Assembly: GCA_015178975.1 (NCBI GenBank)
Contig: WHVD01000107.1
Coordinates: 62,001 to 126,000 of the forward strand
DNA length: 64,000 nt
Reading direction: 5' to 3'
From: Hysterangium stoloniferum
Taxonomy: Eukaryota; Basidiomycota; Agaricomycetes; Hysterangiales; Hysterangiaceae
Part shown: positions 24,418-35,397 of the stretch, piece by piece
How positions within the stretch are numbered: the stretch's first letter is position 1
How the letters are laid out: each line of letters opens with the position of its first letter
Notes under the pieces: model-generated
Databases searched by the model: none
Told to the model about the DNA's origin: nothing
Seen by the model: the letters and a program-made list of their open reading frames with translations, nothing else
Translations under genes and position numbers: made by a program

Positions 24418-24590
24418 GAAGATTCTAGAAGATTGAATGATGTCATTCTGGGAGGAATGATGTCATTTAGAATTTTCTAGAATTTTCTAGAGCATTGTGG
24501 AAGGTTCTAACTACTTCTAAGACATTATAGAATATTCTTGGCATAATAGAACATTCTGGAACTTTATAGAATATTCTACAATATTCTATC
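24418..24590 (+). promoter_or_regulatory. Clusters of nGAAn/nTTCn pentamers (heat-shock-element-like)
   Basis: Three runs of alternating GAA and TTC spaced by two bases: 24418-24430 (GAA/TTC/GAA), 24470-24487 (GAA/TTC/GAA/TTC), and 24549-24586 (eight pentamers, six exact). This is the binding pattern of trimeric heat shock factor. A CTCCTTATATGCA stretch lies about 30 bp before the first run. The nearest clear gene downstream is the gypsy element at 25.5 kb, so the target is unknown. Functional binding is inference. Confidence 0.4.
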
Positions 24591-24835
24591 TATTATTAGT
24601 ACCTATTAACTACTGTTCCATTGGAAGCCACTGGAATATTCCAGGGAGTTTCCGGTTTTTGCTGTAGTAGCATATATGATGACATAATGCTCTCACGCCT
24701 GTGCACATGTATGACACCCTTTGCGTGTTGTGACTGTCACATGCCTTTGTGACCATCGCGCACCTCTGTGACCATCCAGCTGTCACTTGTTGTGACAATT
24801 TTCCCGTGCACCATGTAATAAGCATTAGGTGGCAG

Positions 24836-24915
24836 GTTTTTATATTATTATATAATTATTATATTTATTTTTAGTTAATTATAAATATAATAATATATAA
24901 TATATATTTTTCACC
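24836..24915. repeat. AT-only low-complexity stretch
   Basis: About 80 bp of almost pure A/T with TATAATTATTATATT-like inverted pieces. No other feature is seen. Confidence 0.7.
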
Positions 24916-25499
24916 TTGATAATACATGATTATTTCGCATCACATTTCATCATTGTCAGAGTTTGAAATATCATGTGAATATCACATGATCTTTTCGCAT
25001 GTTGTGAATAAGCACTGAGTCGCCGACATATTAATCAAAAAAGAATAAAAGATAGACATTCAATAACTTGCTCAATTTATAAGATAAAAATACAAAATAA
25101 ATTGTATAAATTCAAGATAAATCAAGCAAATATTGTACAATTTTATCGTTGCAATATAATTACATTTAAAGATTCGTTTTCACAATTTGTTAGGGGAAAT
25201 TGTTTTAAAAAATGGAAAAGGCTTAGAAATACATAACAACTGTCCTTAAGGATATAATCCTAAGTGCCATTCCTATTAGATTATATACACACTGAACTCA
25301 GAGCTGTACACCATATGGACCCAGTTGGAACAATGGTTGGTATTATATAATCTAACAGGTCTGTGCTCAACATCAGTACCATTATATAGTTATATGTGTT
25401 CAAAAGGTAACTTTTTAATAAGTATAATGATAAGCACATATCTTGCATTAGTCATTTGCCCAACATAGATCACTGACCTTGTGCTATACTTGTAGCTAT

Positions 25500-25559
25500 A
25501 CACAGTGACTCACAAAATGTATCCCATGTTTTGCAATTTCAACTTATATACCTTATACC
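25500..25559 (+). mobile_element. Left part of a Tc1-type end, interrupted by the gypsy element
   Basis: CACAGTGACTCACAAAATGTATCC at the left looks like a Tc1-type terminus. The 60 bp here plus 33053-33180 correspond, in reverse, to the uninterrupted segment 49690-49873. The gypsy element inserted between them. Confidence 0.65.
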
Positions 25560-26123
25560 TGTTACGACCTGTTCCCAGATGTTTCAATATCTGACTTCCG
25601 ACCCCCGACTTCCAACCTCCAATCTCCGATTACGGAACATCATAGTTACCGTATCATCTGCATACTTCCCTTGTTCTGCATTTGGTAATTTGTCTGTTGA
25701 CAAGTATTCACTCGTTTGTTGTTATATTCCCGTTTCGGAATATTGTCTTCCTAGTATGTCTTATTGTATTTCCATTTTAAGAACACTTCCATTTTCGTCT
25801 TATTATGGTCTTAGTTTGTAGTACAATAACGAGTAGACTTATATTAGTTTCTGTGAATTTGTACTTTACCTTAGATCTGATATCGACTTAGTTTCTTATT
25901 CCTCCTCCCGTCTTTCTGTACGCTCGATATTCAGAACTCTTCAGAACTCTGAATATCCATATCTTCCATTGTAAGCCTCACCTCTGAAATTAAGGACTTT
26001 GAGCATTTGCGTAGAGGCGCAGCACATAAGTTGAAGCCAATGTCCTGACCCTATCTGATAGTTCCCAACTCTCTGGTGACTTTCTGATAGTTCTGGAATA
26101 CGTTTCCGACACGGCACTTAACA
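25560..26123 (+). repeat. 5' LTR of the gypsy element
   Basis: 564 bp from TGTTACGACCTG to GGCACTTAACA. It differs from the 3' LTR almost only at sites explained by loss of CpG. The sequence just after it (GTATATCAGATC) does not show an obvious TGG-type primer binding site. Three solo relatives of this family or a close one lie at 50911, 55064 and 56773. Confidence 0.95.
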
Positions 26124-26157
26124 GTATATCAGATCTCAACTCTGTGACTCACTCATC

Positions 26158-27387
26158 ATGGGTCCGAAACGCAAAGCTGCCGAAGGACCATCCCAACTTC
26201 AATCCCCATTGCAACTTTACACCACTCAACCTGAAACCCCAATTCAGCCGACAACATCAGCTTCAGTCGAAGAAGTTACCGAGGAGGTTACCGAGGTAAT
26301 GAAGGATCCCAATGTTCCCCACATTTCCAATGACGAAGCAGAAGATCAGCCAGAGACATCGAAAAAGAAATCTTCTGACGAACCAACTGAAATGTTGTTT
26401 ATCAACTCCATTGTGAAATTTGCTGACTACTTGAAATCTGCTGAGGATAGTAAAGAATCATCCTGCACCGGAGTCAAAGAACCCGAACCATTTACCGGCA
26501 AGGATCTGAAAAGATTGAAGAATTTCCTTCTCCAATGCTGTTTCAGTTTCCGTGATCGACCCACTGCATTTAAATCCGACAGTCAAAAAGTCAATTTTGT
26601 GCTCTCTCATCTCAAGGATACCGCTCAAGATTGGTTCAAACCCGGACTATCTGGAATATCCAACGAGACACCCGTATGGCTCGACGACTGGGACGCTTTT
26701 GTGGAAGAACTGGAAACTAATTTCGGACCTTATGATCAATCTTGCGAAGTGGAAAATGAACTAATGATGCTCAAGATGAAGGACAATCAACGAGTTTCCG
26801 ATTATCTTGTCAAGTTCAATACCCTCGCTGCACGATGTGGATGGGATGATTCCACCCTCAGGCACCATTTCTATATGGGACTTCCGTCACGCCTTAAAGA
26901 CGAGATCTGCAAAGATGGGAAGCCAAAAACTCTCCAACTCATGCGGATCAAAGCTCAAGCATCCAATGTCCGTTATTGGGAATGAAAAGCCGAGGTCTCT
27001 CAAGAAAACCCGACGGAATGTTCTCAGAATAACAAGGCGTCGACTAGCAAGTCTTCCAGCAACAACTCAGGCAATAACACTGGCAACTCTGGCACTAATA
27101 CTGGCAAATCAAACTCCAACCGGAAAAAAGACAAGAAATCCAACAAGGAAAAACAGTCAACTTCCGACAAACCCGACATTTCCCATTTGTTGGGTACCGA
27201 TGGTAAACTCACCCCGAAGGAGAAACAATGATGTATGGATAACGACCTCTGCCTTTTCTGTGGGAAAGGTGGACACAAGGTTTCCAACTGTACCGTTAAA
27301 TCTAACTCTTCCAAGGCCTGCACGGCAACTTCCACTATGACTACAACATCTAAGGAAAAACCCGCCACGGAGTCAAAAAAAGAGTAA
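26158..27387 (+). pseudogene. Gag with CCHC zinc knuckle (premature stops)
   Basis: The structural protein frame is 409 codons from an ATG 34 bp after the LTR to TAA at 27385. Its middle part (about residues 120-275) is the retrotransposon Gag core, with FTGKDLKRLKNFLLQC, a W-rich helix, and LPSRLKDEI. A low-complexity Asn/Ser/Lys linker follows. A CX2CX4HX4C knuckle (CLFCGKGGHKVSNC) lies at 27250-27291 and would bind element RNA. Two in-frame TGA codons (26983-26985 and 27229-27231) interrupt it; both fit CGA-to-TGA mutation. The Gag end overlaps Pol at an A7 frameshift site. Confidence 0.85.
27375..27381 (+). promoter_or_regulatory. Candidate -1 ribosomal frameshift site
   Basis: The zero-frame Gag codons TCA AAA AAA GAG TAA contain the slippery heptamer A AAA AAA two codons before the Gag stop. 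Slipping back one base enters exactly the Pol frame, which stays open to the protease. This is the classical layout for making a Gag-Pol fusion. A downstream pseudoknot was not tested. Confidence 0.6.
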
Positions 27388-30300
27388 GCAACCCTCCGGA
27401 TTCTGCACGGACAGAGGGTTGCGTTGACTCTCTCTGTGTTTCCGAGGTTATCCGTCTCAACGCGTCCGCTCTCTCTAATCCCAATTCATTACTTGTAAAA
27501 CTCATTTCTGACTTTCTTGGAAATTTAGTGTTCTGAGCTCTGATAGATTCCGGCTCCACACACTGTTTTGTAGATACCACCTTTGCCACGAAACATAATC
27601 TGAAACTCCATTCTATTCCTGCAATTTCCTTGTGTCTGTTTGACGGCACTAGCAATATGGCAATTACCCAAGCCTGCGACATGTCTATCTGGTTCCCTTG
27701 TGGAACATCCCAGACGGTTACCTTTTTCATAACACAGTTGGACTCTAGCTGTTTGGTAGTTCTTGGATACAACTGGCTCACCCGTTATAATCCGTTGATT
27801 GACTGGGTATTGGGCAGTATTAATTTCTGGATTCCCAACACTTTGGTTCCTCCTGCAGCGTCTCTTCTGGCCAATGCCTTTTCGGCATCAGCGGCACCTC
27901 CGGCTTCTACTGAAACCTCCGTGCCTCCAAAAATCTCTCTCATCAACGCTTCGGCATTTGTTAGGGTGAGTAAACTGGATGGTTCGCAATGTCTTTCGAT
28001 CAGCTTAAAAGTTGATGAAGCATCTGGACGTTTTGCAACTCCAGAATTATCCGAGCTAAAAGCTGACCTGGAAGGAGTTCCTGAAAAATACCATGATTTT
28101 GCGGACATTTTCAGTAAGCAAAAAGCTGACAGGCTTGCACCACATAGGCCCTACGACTTGAAAATCGATATTGAGCCCGGTTCAAACCCTCCATTAGGAC
28201 CTATTTACCCATTATCCCAATCGGAACTTTCATCTATTCGGGAGTTCCTGGATGAACATTTGTCTGTAGGTTTTATCCATCCCTCAAAGTCTCTGTATGG
28301 AGCACCCGTCCTTTTCGTCCGAAAGAAGGATGGCTCTCTTCAACTCTGTGTTGATTTCAGAGGATTAAATTCCATCACACGGAAAGATAAGTATCCACTT
28401 CCACTCGTTACCGATTTACTCGATGCCCCATGGAAAGCTCAGATCTACACCAAAATAGACCTCAAACATGCCTATCATTTGGTCCGAATTGCTGAGGGCG
28501 ATGAATGGAAAACTGCTTTTTAGACTCACTATGGATCCTTTGAATGGTTGGTTATGCCGTTCGGCCTTACCAATGCCCCTTCCGCTTTTCAACATTTTGT
28601 TAATGATATATTTTCCGACATGCTTGACGTATGTGTTATAGTCTATTTGGACGACATTTTGGTATTTTCCGAGGATCCCGCTCTCCACAATGAACAGGTC
28701 TGTGAAGTCTTCCGAAGACTCCGTAAAAACGGTCTTTTCGCCAACGGTAAAAAATGCTACTTTGACATGGATTCTATTGAATACTTAGGTTTCATCATTG
28801 GCCCTGATGGTCTCCATATGGCTGAAACCAAGGTTCAAGTTGTCTGTGACTGGCCCGAACTACGGAAGGTCAAGGATATTCAGTCATTTTTAGGTTTCAC
28901 CAACTTTTACCGTCGTTTTATTTGGAACTACTTGGATATTACAGTACCGCTCACTCGTCTTACCTGTAAAACTCAACCATGGGTCTTTGACGACAAATGC
29001 CGCTCTGCCTTCCAGACTTTAAAAAATGCTTTCACTTCTGCCCTGATTCTTTCCCATTGGAAACCTGATGTTCCGATTATTGTGGAAACCGATGCTTCCG
29101 ATTATGCCATTGCCACGATTCTTTCCATTCAAGATTCCGACCATGAAATTCATCTGGTCGCATTTCTTTCTCGGACACTGAAAGTGTCCGAACTCAACTA
29201 CGATGTTCATGACAAGGAACTTTTGGCGATTTTTGAAGCTTTCAAACATTGGCGCCATTATCTCGAAGGTTCTGCAACTCCCGTTGACGTTGTTACCGAT
29301 CACAAAAATCTCGAATATTTTTCTACCACTAAACTTTTAACCTGCCGGCAAGCCCGCTGGTCTGAATTCCTTTCTGCTTTCAACATGATTATCTGTTTCC
29401 GACCTGGATGTCTTGGTGGAAAACCAGATGCCATGACTCGATGATGGGATGTCTATCCTAAAGAGGGGGAAGTAACTATGCCGTTGTTAATCCGCATAAC
29501 TTGAAACCAGTTTTTACAATGCAACAACTTTCCACATCTATCTGAGCAACTTCCCTCTACTATCCAATTATGTGTAGCGTCATGATTATGGACATTGAGC
29601 AATTACATCAAGATATCCTTTCCGCACTCACTTCCGATCCAGCTCTCAAGTCACACCTAGAAGTTCCTGACAATCCCGACCAACCCCGATGGTCACAAGA
29701 CTCTCAAGGTTTTATCCGTCTTGATGGACGTATCTATGTTCCAGATTCTGACAATCTCCGACTCCGCATACTTCAGTATAAACACGATCATCCAATCTCC
29801 GGACATTACGGCATTAACAATACTCTTGGTTTAATCTGTAGAGAATACACTTGGCCCAACCTCCGAGATTTCATAACCCAGTTCTGTAAGTCATGCACCA
29901 CCTGCTTACACTCCAAAACCCAGAGGCATAAGCCGTACGGCCTTCTCAAGCAACTCCCGATACCAGAAAAACCCTGGAACTCAATTTCCATGGATTTTAT
30001 CGAACAACTCCCGACTTCTGAAGGCTTTACATCCATTCTAGTTATTGTGGATCAATTCTCGAAACAAGGCATTTTTATACCCACTCATGATACAATCACA
30101 TCCTTACAATTAGCGGAACTTTTCATTATTCACGTATTTTCCAAACATGGAGATCTGTCTCACGTAACTTCCGATCAAGGCTCCAAGTTCGTCTCCCATT
30201 TCTTCCAGGCCCTCGGAAAAGCCCTTGACATGAAACTACACTTCACCTCAGGATATCACCCGGAAGGTGATGGACAAACGGAACATGTAAATCAAACATT

Positions 30301-31071
30301 GGAACAATATCTCCGCATCTATTGCAATTATCAACAGGATAACTGGAAATCCCTTCTTCCGATCACGGAATTCACCTACAATAACTCTCCGAATGCAACT
30401 ACCGGCATATCTCCTTTTTTCACCAACAAAGGCTATAATCCGAATCTTACTGTACATTCCGAACGAGATTTGGCATCTGTCCGTGTTCAAGAATTTATTA
30501 CCGACCTCAACGAATTACATCAAGAACTTCGGAAAGCTATTTCTTCCGCACAGGAATATTATCAATGTTCCGCAGACAAAAACAGGATCCTGCCTCCCAA
30601 TTTTAAAATTGGTGATCAGGTTTTTGTAAAAGCTCAATTCTTCTGTACTACCCGACCTTCTAAAAAACTTGCTGAGAAATTCTTAGGCCCCTTTGAAATT
30701 ATAGCACAAGCCGGTTCACTCTCTGGACTCTCCAACTTCCCGATAGTATGCGAGCAGTTCATCCCATTTTCCATGTTTCCATGTTAGAACCCTGTGTTCC
30801 TAACAAAATCCTGGAATGTATTCAACCTCCATCCCCTCCGGTCATCATTGACAGAGAACCCGAATTTGAAGTTTCTGAAATTTTGGATTCTAAAATCGAC
30901 AATCACTGACGTACTTGTAAATTGCTCTATTTAGTCAAATGGGCAGGTTATGAAGGTACCGACGAGGAAATTTCATGGATATTGGCCACGGAACTCAGAC
31001 ACGCTATGGAAATTGTTACTGACTTCCACACAGCTTATCCAAGCAAACCTGGACCTTTATCATCACTCTGA
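27382..31071 (+). pseudogene. Pol: protease, RT, RNase H, integrase, chromodomain (decayed)
   Basis: This polyprotein makes and inserts element DNA. Visible parts are the protease active site DSGS (27546), reverse transcriptase with FRGLNSITRKDKYPLP and YLDDILVFS (about 28644), and RNase H with ETDASDYA (about 29085). Integrase has an HHCC zinc region (29785-29930) and a D,D,E core containing MDFIEQLP, TSDQGSKF and the glutamate in QTEHVNQTLEQY. A C-terminal chromodomain (30862-31050) contains LLYLVKWAGY. Damage includes stops at 27534 (TGA), 28521 (TAG), 29442 (TGA), 29543 (TGA) and about 30908 (TGA). Single-base losses lie near 29460 and near 30720. The catalytic residues themselves are still present. 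The chromodomain suggests targeting to methylated-histone chromatin, as known for chromoviruses. Confidence 0.9.
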
Positions 31072-31160
31072 CTCTTCCATTTTCTTTCTGTTTAGTTTCC
31101 GACACTTCCGTTATCACACTCGTTTTAGGTTTTGCAAGTCAAAAAAAATTATTATTTGGA

Positions 31161-32231
31161 CTATTTTAAAGTCTCTGACACTCCAAATCCACCTTCCATC
31201 CCGATTTCCGTCTTTTCAGCAACCTCCACACTTTCTACCATATCCTGCACCTCTTCATCCTCACTCTCCGATACTTCCGGCCCATTTCCTGACTCCCACC
31301 TTTTCTCGACACATTCTGCCAATGGATCATTAGGCTGTTCCCTTGCCTTATCGGAAAACCTCTCGGAAACTGCGATAATACAGATGCTAACCATTACCTT
31401 CTCCAGGAATTTGTTCTGCCTCCAGAAGTTCTGGATCAATGAGCAGAAACCCTTTTCCTGGATCTCATTATGGTGATCTAGTGTTTCCCGCATTTTCATG
31501 ACTTCCATTCTGATAAAGACCAATGCGTCGACGGTGTCCTTGAGGAGCTCCATGCCCGTACTATCTGTCTTTGGCACCTCAGTTTCCACAGCTTTGGCCA
31601 TTCCCAAACTTTCTGCATCATTAGTTTTCTGAGCCTTCTCACCTTTCGGAACTCTTTTGAGGCAAGAGTGCATGGAAGTTTGAGTACCGCGCAGGGATAA
31701 CAAGTTCCACCCCATTTTACCTTCTGTTTCCAACACGTCATATTCCGTATGGAACATCGATAACACGGAGCATCGTGGACGACTTCCATCTGTTCTGGAG
31801 CCTTGACCTTTGGCTTCTGTTTCAGAAGTTAATCAACTGCCGAATCCTTTACAAAAACACTTACTTTAGGACTCGAAGGCCCAGCTTCTCCCTCTACTTC
31901 CACCTCCACGGCTTTTCACTGTATCAAATAGTTATCAGTTGGAATCACGGAATGTTATGGATTAAACTTACTTTCCCTTCCCTTATCTCCTCACGCTTTT
32001 TCGCTGCCTCTGACTCCCGCTGTAACCTTTCCACCTCTTCCTTCTTTTTCTGAGCCTCCGCCGCTTTCCAGATCCATGCTTCTTTTCTGCCTTCGCCCGC
32101 TCCAACTCCCGTTTTTCCGCCTCTTCCGCATCTTTCAACTCCTGCATCAATGCCTTTTCCTCCTCCTCCTGTCATCGTTTCAACTCCTCCATCCTTTGTC
32201 ATTTTTGTTGAAGTTCAGTGACCTTCGACAT
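31161..32231 (-). pseudogene. Antisense gene in the gypsy 3' region: coiled coil + Zn2Cys6-like cluster
   Basis: On the strand opposite to Gag-Pol a gene starts at an ATG at 32231. It first encodes a Glu/Lys/Arg-rich coiled coil (QRMEELK, then EEVERLQRESEAAKKREE) broken by two TGA codons and a frameshift. GT-AG introns of about 50 nt are visible at 31919-31971 and near 31817-31866. Next comes a cluster with spacing CX2CX6CX10CX2CX6C (CYRC...C, then CYPC...C; about 31670-31772). This spacing fits the fungal Zn2Cys6 binuclear DNA-binding type. The C-terminal part is helical and acidic (SESEDEEVQDMVESVEV). Frames 31161-31766 and 31496-31789 overlap because of a frameshift. The role is unknown; regulation of the element or the host is possible. 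Confidence 0.6.
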
Positions 32232-32475
32232 TTTTTTGCAGTATGGTAATTTCGGGATCTGAATCTTCCAGGGTAGTAATGAATAATGGCTGACGAATCG
32301 ACATGCAAGTTGTGGATGAAGAAACAAAAATGTTAATTCGAATATTTGGAGGTTTTTATACTCAGAACATCAGCCGAAACTCTCACCTCCAGAATTGCGT
32401 AAATTTCACGACACATAATAATCAGCCGTCGCTTCAATCACTCAGTACCTAATTGCCTCTATAGGATTTCGGCCT

Positions 32476-32488
32476 AACAGGGGGGTAC
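32476..32488 (+). promoter_or_regulatory. Polypurine tract of the gypsy element
   Basis: AACAGGGGGGTAC sits directly before the TG of the 3' LTR, where plus-strand DNA priming occurs. Confidence 0.75.
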
Positions 32489-33052
32489 TGTTACGACCTG
32501 TTCCCAGATGTTTCAATATCTGACTTCTGACCCCCGACTTCTGACCTCCGATCTCCGATTACGGAACATCATAGTTACCGTATCATCCACATACTTCCCT
32601 TGTTCCGCATTTGGTAATTTGTCTGTTGACAAGTATTCACTTGTTTGTTGTTATATTCCCGTTTCGGAATATTGTCTTCCTAATATGTCTTATTGTATTT
32701 CCGTTTTAAGAACACTTCCGTTTTCATCTTATTATGGTCTTAGTTTGTAGTACAATAACGAGTAGACTTATATTAGTTTCTGTGAATTTGTACTTTACCT
32801 TAGATCTGATATTGACTTAGTTTCTTATTCCTCCTCCCATCTTTCTGTACGCTCGATATTCGGAACTCTTCGGAACTCTGAATATCCATATCTTCCATTG
32901 TAAGCCTCACCTCTGAAATTAAGGACTTTGAGCGTTTGCGTAGAGGTGCAGCACATAAGCTGAAGTCGACATCCTGACCCTATCTGATAGTTCCCGACTC
33001 TCCAGTGACTTTCCGATAGTTTCGGAATAAGTTTCCGACACGGCACTTAACA
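32489..33052 (+). repeat. 3' LTR of the gypsy element
   Basis: 564 bp, same length as the 5' LTR and flanked on the right by the target duplicate ATACC. Compared with the 5' copy, sites such as TTCCGA/TTCTGA, CCAACC/CTGACC and TCTGCAT/TCCACAT show independent TG or CA decay of one ancestral CG. Confidence 0.95.
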
Positions 33053-33180
33053 ATACCTCAGTAGATAAAATAGTAAAAATCACCAAAATATTTTTCAACA
33101 TGCTCTATCATGTATAGTTTGATATGACATAATGACATTATGTAATCTCCATATATGGTAACAATAAAGGTTAGATGGAA
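33053..33180 (+). mobile_element. Right part of the Tc1-related repeat interrupted by gypsy
   Basis: It starts with the duplicated ATACC and reads CTCAGTAGATAAAATAG. It is the continuation of 25500-25559 as judged from the uninterrupted copy at 49690-49873 (minus). Confidence 0.7.
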
Positions 33181-33564
33181 AATTACTTGTACTGTATTTA
33201 GTCCTTGGTATAGCCTGTTGAAACAGTTGAATAACTCTTGACAAACACCCTGTGAGTGTGAGGAAAGTAAACACTAAATGTATTCAACTGTGAAATAACT
33301 ACATACCTGTGAGTGTGAGGAAAGTAAACACTAAGGAGACTTTCCCACACCCACAGCGGAGTATGCTACAGGGTGCTTATCTAAGCACCTACACATCAGT
33401 CACCTTACTAGGTAACTCACTCAATACTGCACCTACAGTGCTGGAAAAAATACTACAAATATCAGAAAAATATAGGGAATATCATAGACTATGTGAGAGC
33501 TGTAATATCATACTCTAACATGCCACCCTTTGCCTTTAATGTATCTGAAACTTTCCTATGCATA

Positions 33565-33776
33565 CAGTGGGGGACAAAACCATTCCAATGATTTTTTATA
33601 TGTTAAAGAATGTTGAATAACTCAATGAGTACTTGCCCAATTGACCTGAAATTTTTAATTTAGGTAGTCATATATGTTGGCTATATACCCTAAGAATTAT
33701 ATGACATAAGCATTATTTGTCATCAAACTATAAATCAAATACTAATGCAATCTCATTGGAACAGTTTTGTCCCTAG
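33565..33776 (+). mobile_element. 212-bp MITE with Tc1/mariner-type ends, copy 1
   Basis: Terminal inverted repeats CAGTGGGGGACAAAACCATTCCAATGA and CTAGGGACAAAACTG... are flanked by TA on both sides (33563-33564 and 33777-33778). The interior is non-coding. It matches 48373-48583 in inverse orientation. TA flanks and CAGTG ends suggest mobilisation by a Tc1/mariner transposase. Confidence 0.8.
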
Positions 33777-33778
33777 TA

Positions 33779-35130
33779 TATAATCCAATACAAATCATAT
33801 AATCTAGTACTTGGTGTAATCCCCCTTGGCATCCAAAACGGCTGCAATCCTTCTAGGCATACTCTCTATCAAATTCTGACAAATAGAAGCAGGAATCCTG
33901 TCCCATTCTGTCTGGACCCTTTCCCATAACTCCTGAATACTCCTAGGCTCCACTTCATACTCTAGTAGCCTCTTCTTGAGGTAATGCCAAAGGTGTTCAA
34001 TTGGATTAAGATCAGCAGCTTGAGGGGGCCATATCATGACATCAAGATCACTGCCATTAAGCCAATTGGTGGCCTTCTTGCTCTTGTGTTTGGGATCATT
34101 GTCTTGCTGAAAGACAATATCCCTAGTCTTCTTCTTGTAATGCTTGTGAGATTATTGAAGTTCATCCTCCAAAATGCTAACATAAAGTTCAGCATCCATC
34201 CTCCCATCTGACCCCAAACAATTGATTTTAGTCTCATCTGACCAAACAACCTGTTATGACTGTGTCACAACCTGTCACAACCCGACAGTCCCCAATGATA
34301 CTATTGTCTGCCTATGTTTCAAGTTACTGGCCAAGTCATCACATTGGCAATCATCGGTATACTGACACTGATGTACACCTCATGGTGATCAAATCCCATT
34401 TATGCCCCTGTCAAATTATACTTGTACCATCTGGTTATGCTTTGATACATCCCCTTTTTATTATGATGATCTGTTCTACTCTATGTTTCACATATGCCTG
34501 TATATACTTGTAGCTCTTGGACTATTCCCTTTTCTTGTAATTCCACTCTCAGTTAATCACGGCTTCCAATCCTATCGTAACCTCCCAGTTCCTAGTCAAG
34601 TTTATTTGTCACTAGTTGGACATTCCTGCTCTTACCTTAGTTAGTATTTCGAGACACCAATAACTAGTATTTAAGTCCAACTGTAATGTACCTACAAAGC
34701 AATCAGAATATCAACTCAGAACACTTGTATACATCTCTCATAGTCTCACTCTAAATATCCCATTCTTTACCTTTGCTTGTGCTTGCTCACTCTCAGTCAC
34801 TGACCCTTTGATCCTCAACTTATCCTTCGGCTTCTGATCAGTGACTTACCGAGAGGATTATCTGACAGGACTAGTTTTCCACCCACCTGAAATTTAAGGA
34901 CACCTGACAGTAACTTGCGAGGGCACAGCATATAAGCTGAAGCTAAGTTCTTCCATTCGGTCCCTGTCAGTCTACCGACATCAGTTTTCTGTTCTTAACA
35001 CAACTAAACAACCCTCTTCCAGTCCTCCAGAGCAATTCTTGTGTGCCAATGCAAAGTCCAGCCTCTCCCTTCTATGCCTTGAGTTCCCTATGATTTGTTC
35101 TTGCAGAGATAGACTCCCCATTCATGCCTT
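33779..35130 (-). pseudogene. Tc1-type transposase relic 1 (interrupted by an LTR)
   Basis: On the minus strand the C-terminal half of a Tc1 (DD34E) transposase is readable. It contains an FQQD.DPKH motif with the second Asp (about 34100), IWPPQAADLNPIEHLW with the catalytic Glu, and a tail to a stop near 33806. One stop breaks the frame around 34155. A solo LTR (34252-35008) splits the gene. Beyond it, 35014-35095 resumes the sequence seen in relic 2 (CTCTTCCAGTCCTCCA..., corresponding to the WKKVVWSDET region). The N-terminal DNA-binding domains are missing. It cannot encode an active enzyme. Confidence 0.8.
34252..35008 (+). mobile_element. Solo LTR (gypsy, 750-870-bp family) inside Tc1 relic 1
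   Basis: It runs from TGTTATGACTGTGTC to GTTCTTAACA at 35000, followed by eight extra bases and then CAACC, which repeats the five bases before it (34247-34251). The end GTTCTTAACA and the AAGCTGAAG-type box match, in reverse, the solo LTR at 55064-55934. Confidence 0.75.
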
Positions 35131-35397
35131 TAGAGGCCTGTTATGTATTTTTAAAGGTTTTTCTATTTTTCGCAATTTCCCCAAAACGAGATTCTTAACA
35201 AAGGCTCTAAAAATGTACTTATCTTGCTATGGTAAAATTGTACAGTATTCCTTTGAATTATCTCGAAATTATGCAAATTATTTTGTATTTTTATCTAAAA
35301 AACTGAGTATACTACAAAATTTCTACTTTTATTCTTTTTTAACTATATATCTTCAAACCGGTCACTGGCGCTTATTACACAATGCGCGGGAATATTT

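Larger units (their letters stand above)
25560..33052 (+). mobile_element. Ty3/gypsy chromovirus LTR retrotransposon, near complete
   Basis: 7.5 kb bounded by two 564-bp LTRs with TG...CA ends and a 5-bp target duplication ATACC (25555-25559 and 33053-33057). Domain order is Gag (zinc knuckle), protease, reverse transcriptase, RNase H, integrase, chromodomain: the Ty3/gypsy chromovirus order. An antisense gene fills the 1.4 kb before the 3' LTR. Several premature stops, mostly CGA-to-TGA type, and two single-base frameshifts in Pol make this copy non-autonomous. It lies inside an older Tc1-related repeat. Confidence 0.95.

Noticed and set aside
33804..34037. Reading the 77-codon Tc1 tail as a complete small gene
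   Set aside because: It starts in the middle of the catalytic domain and matches the C-terminal third of a transposase, so it is a fragment.
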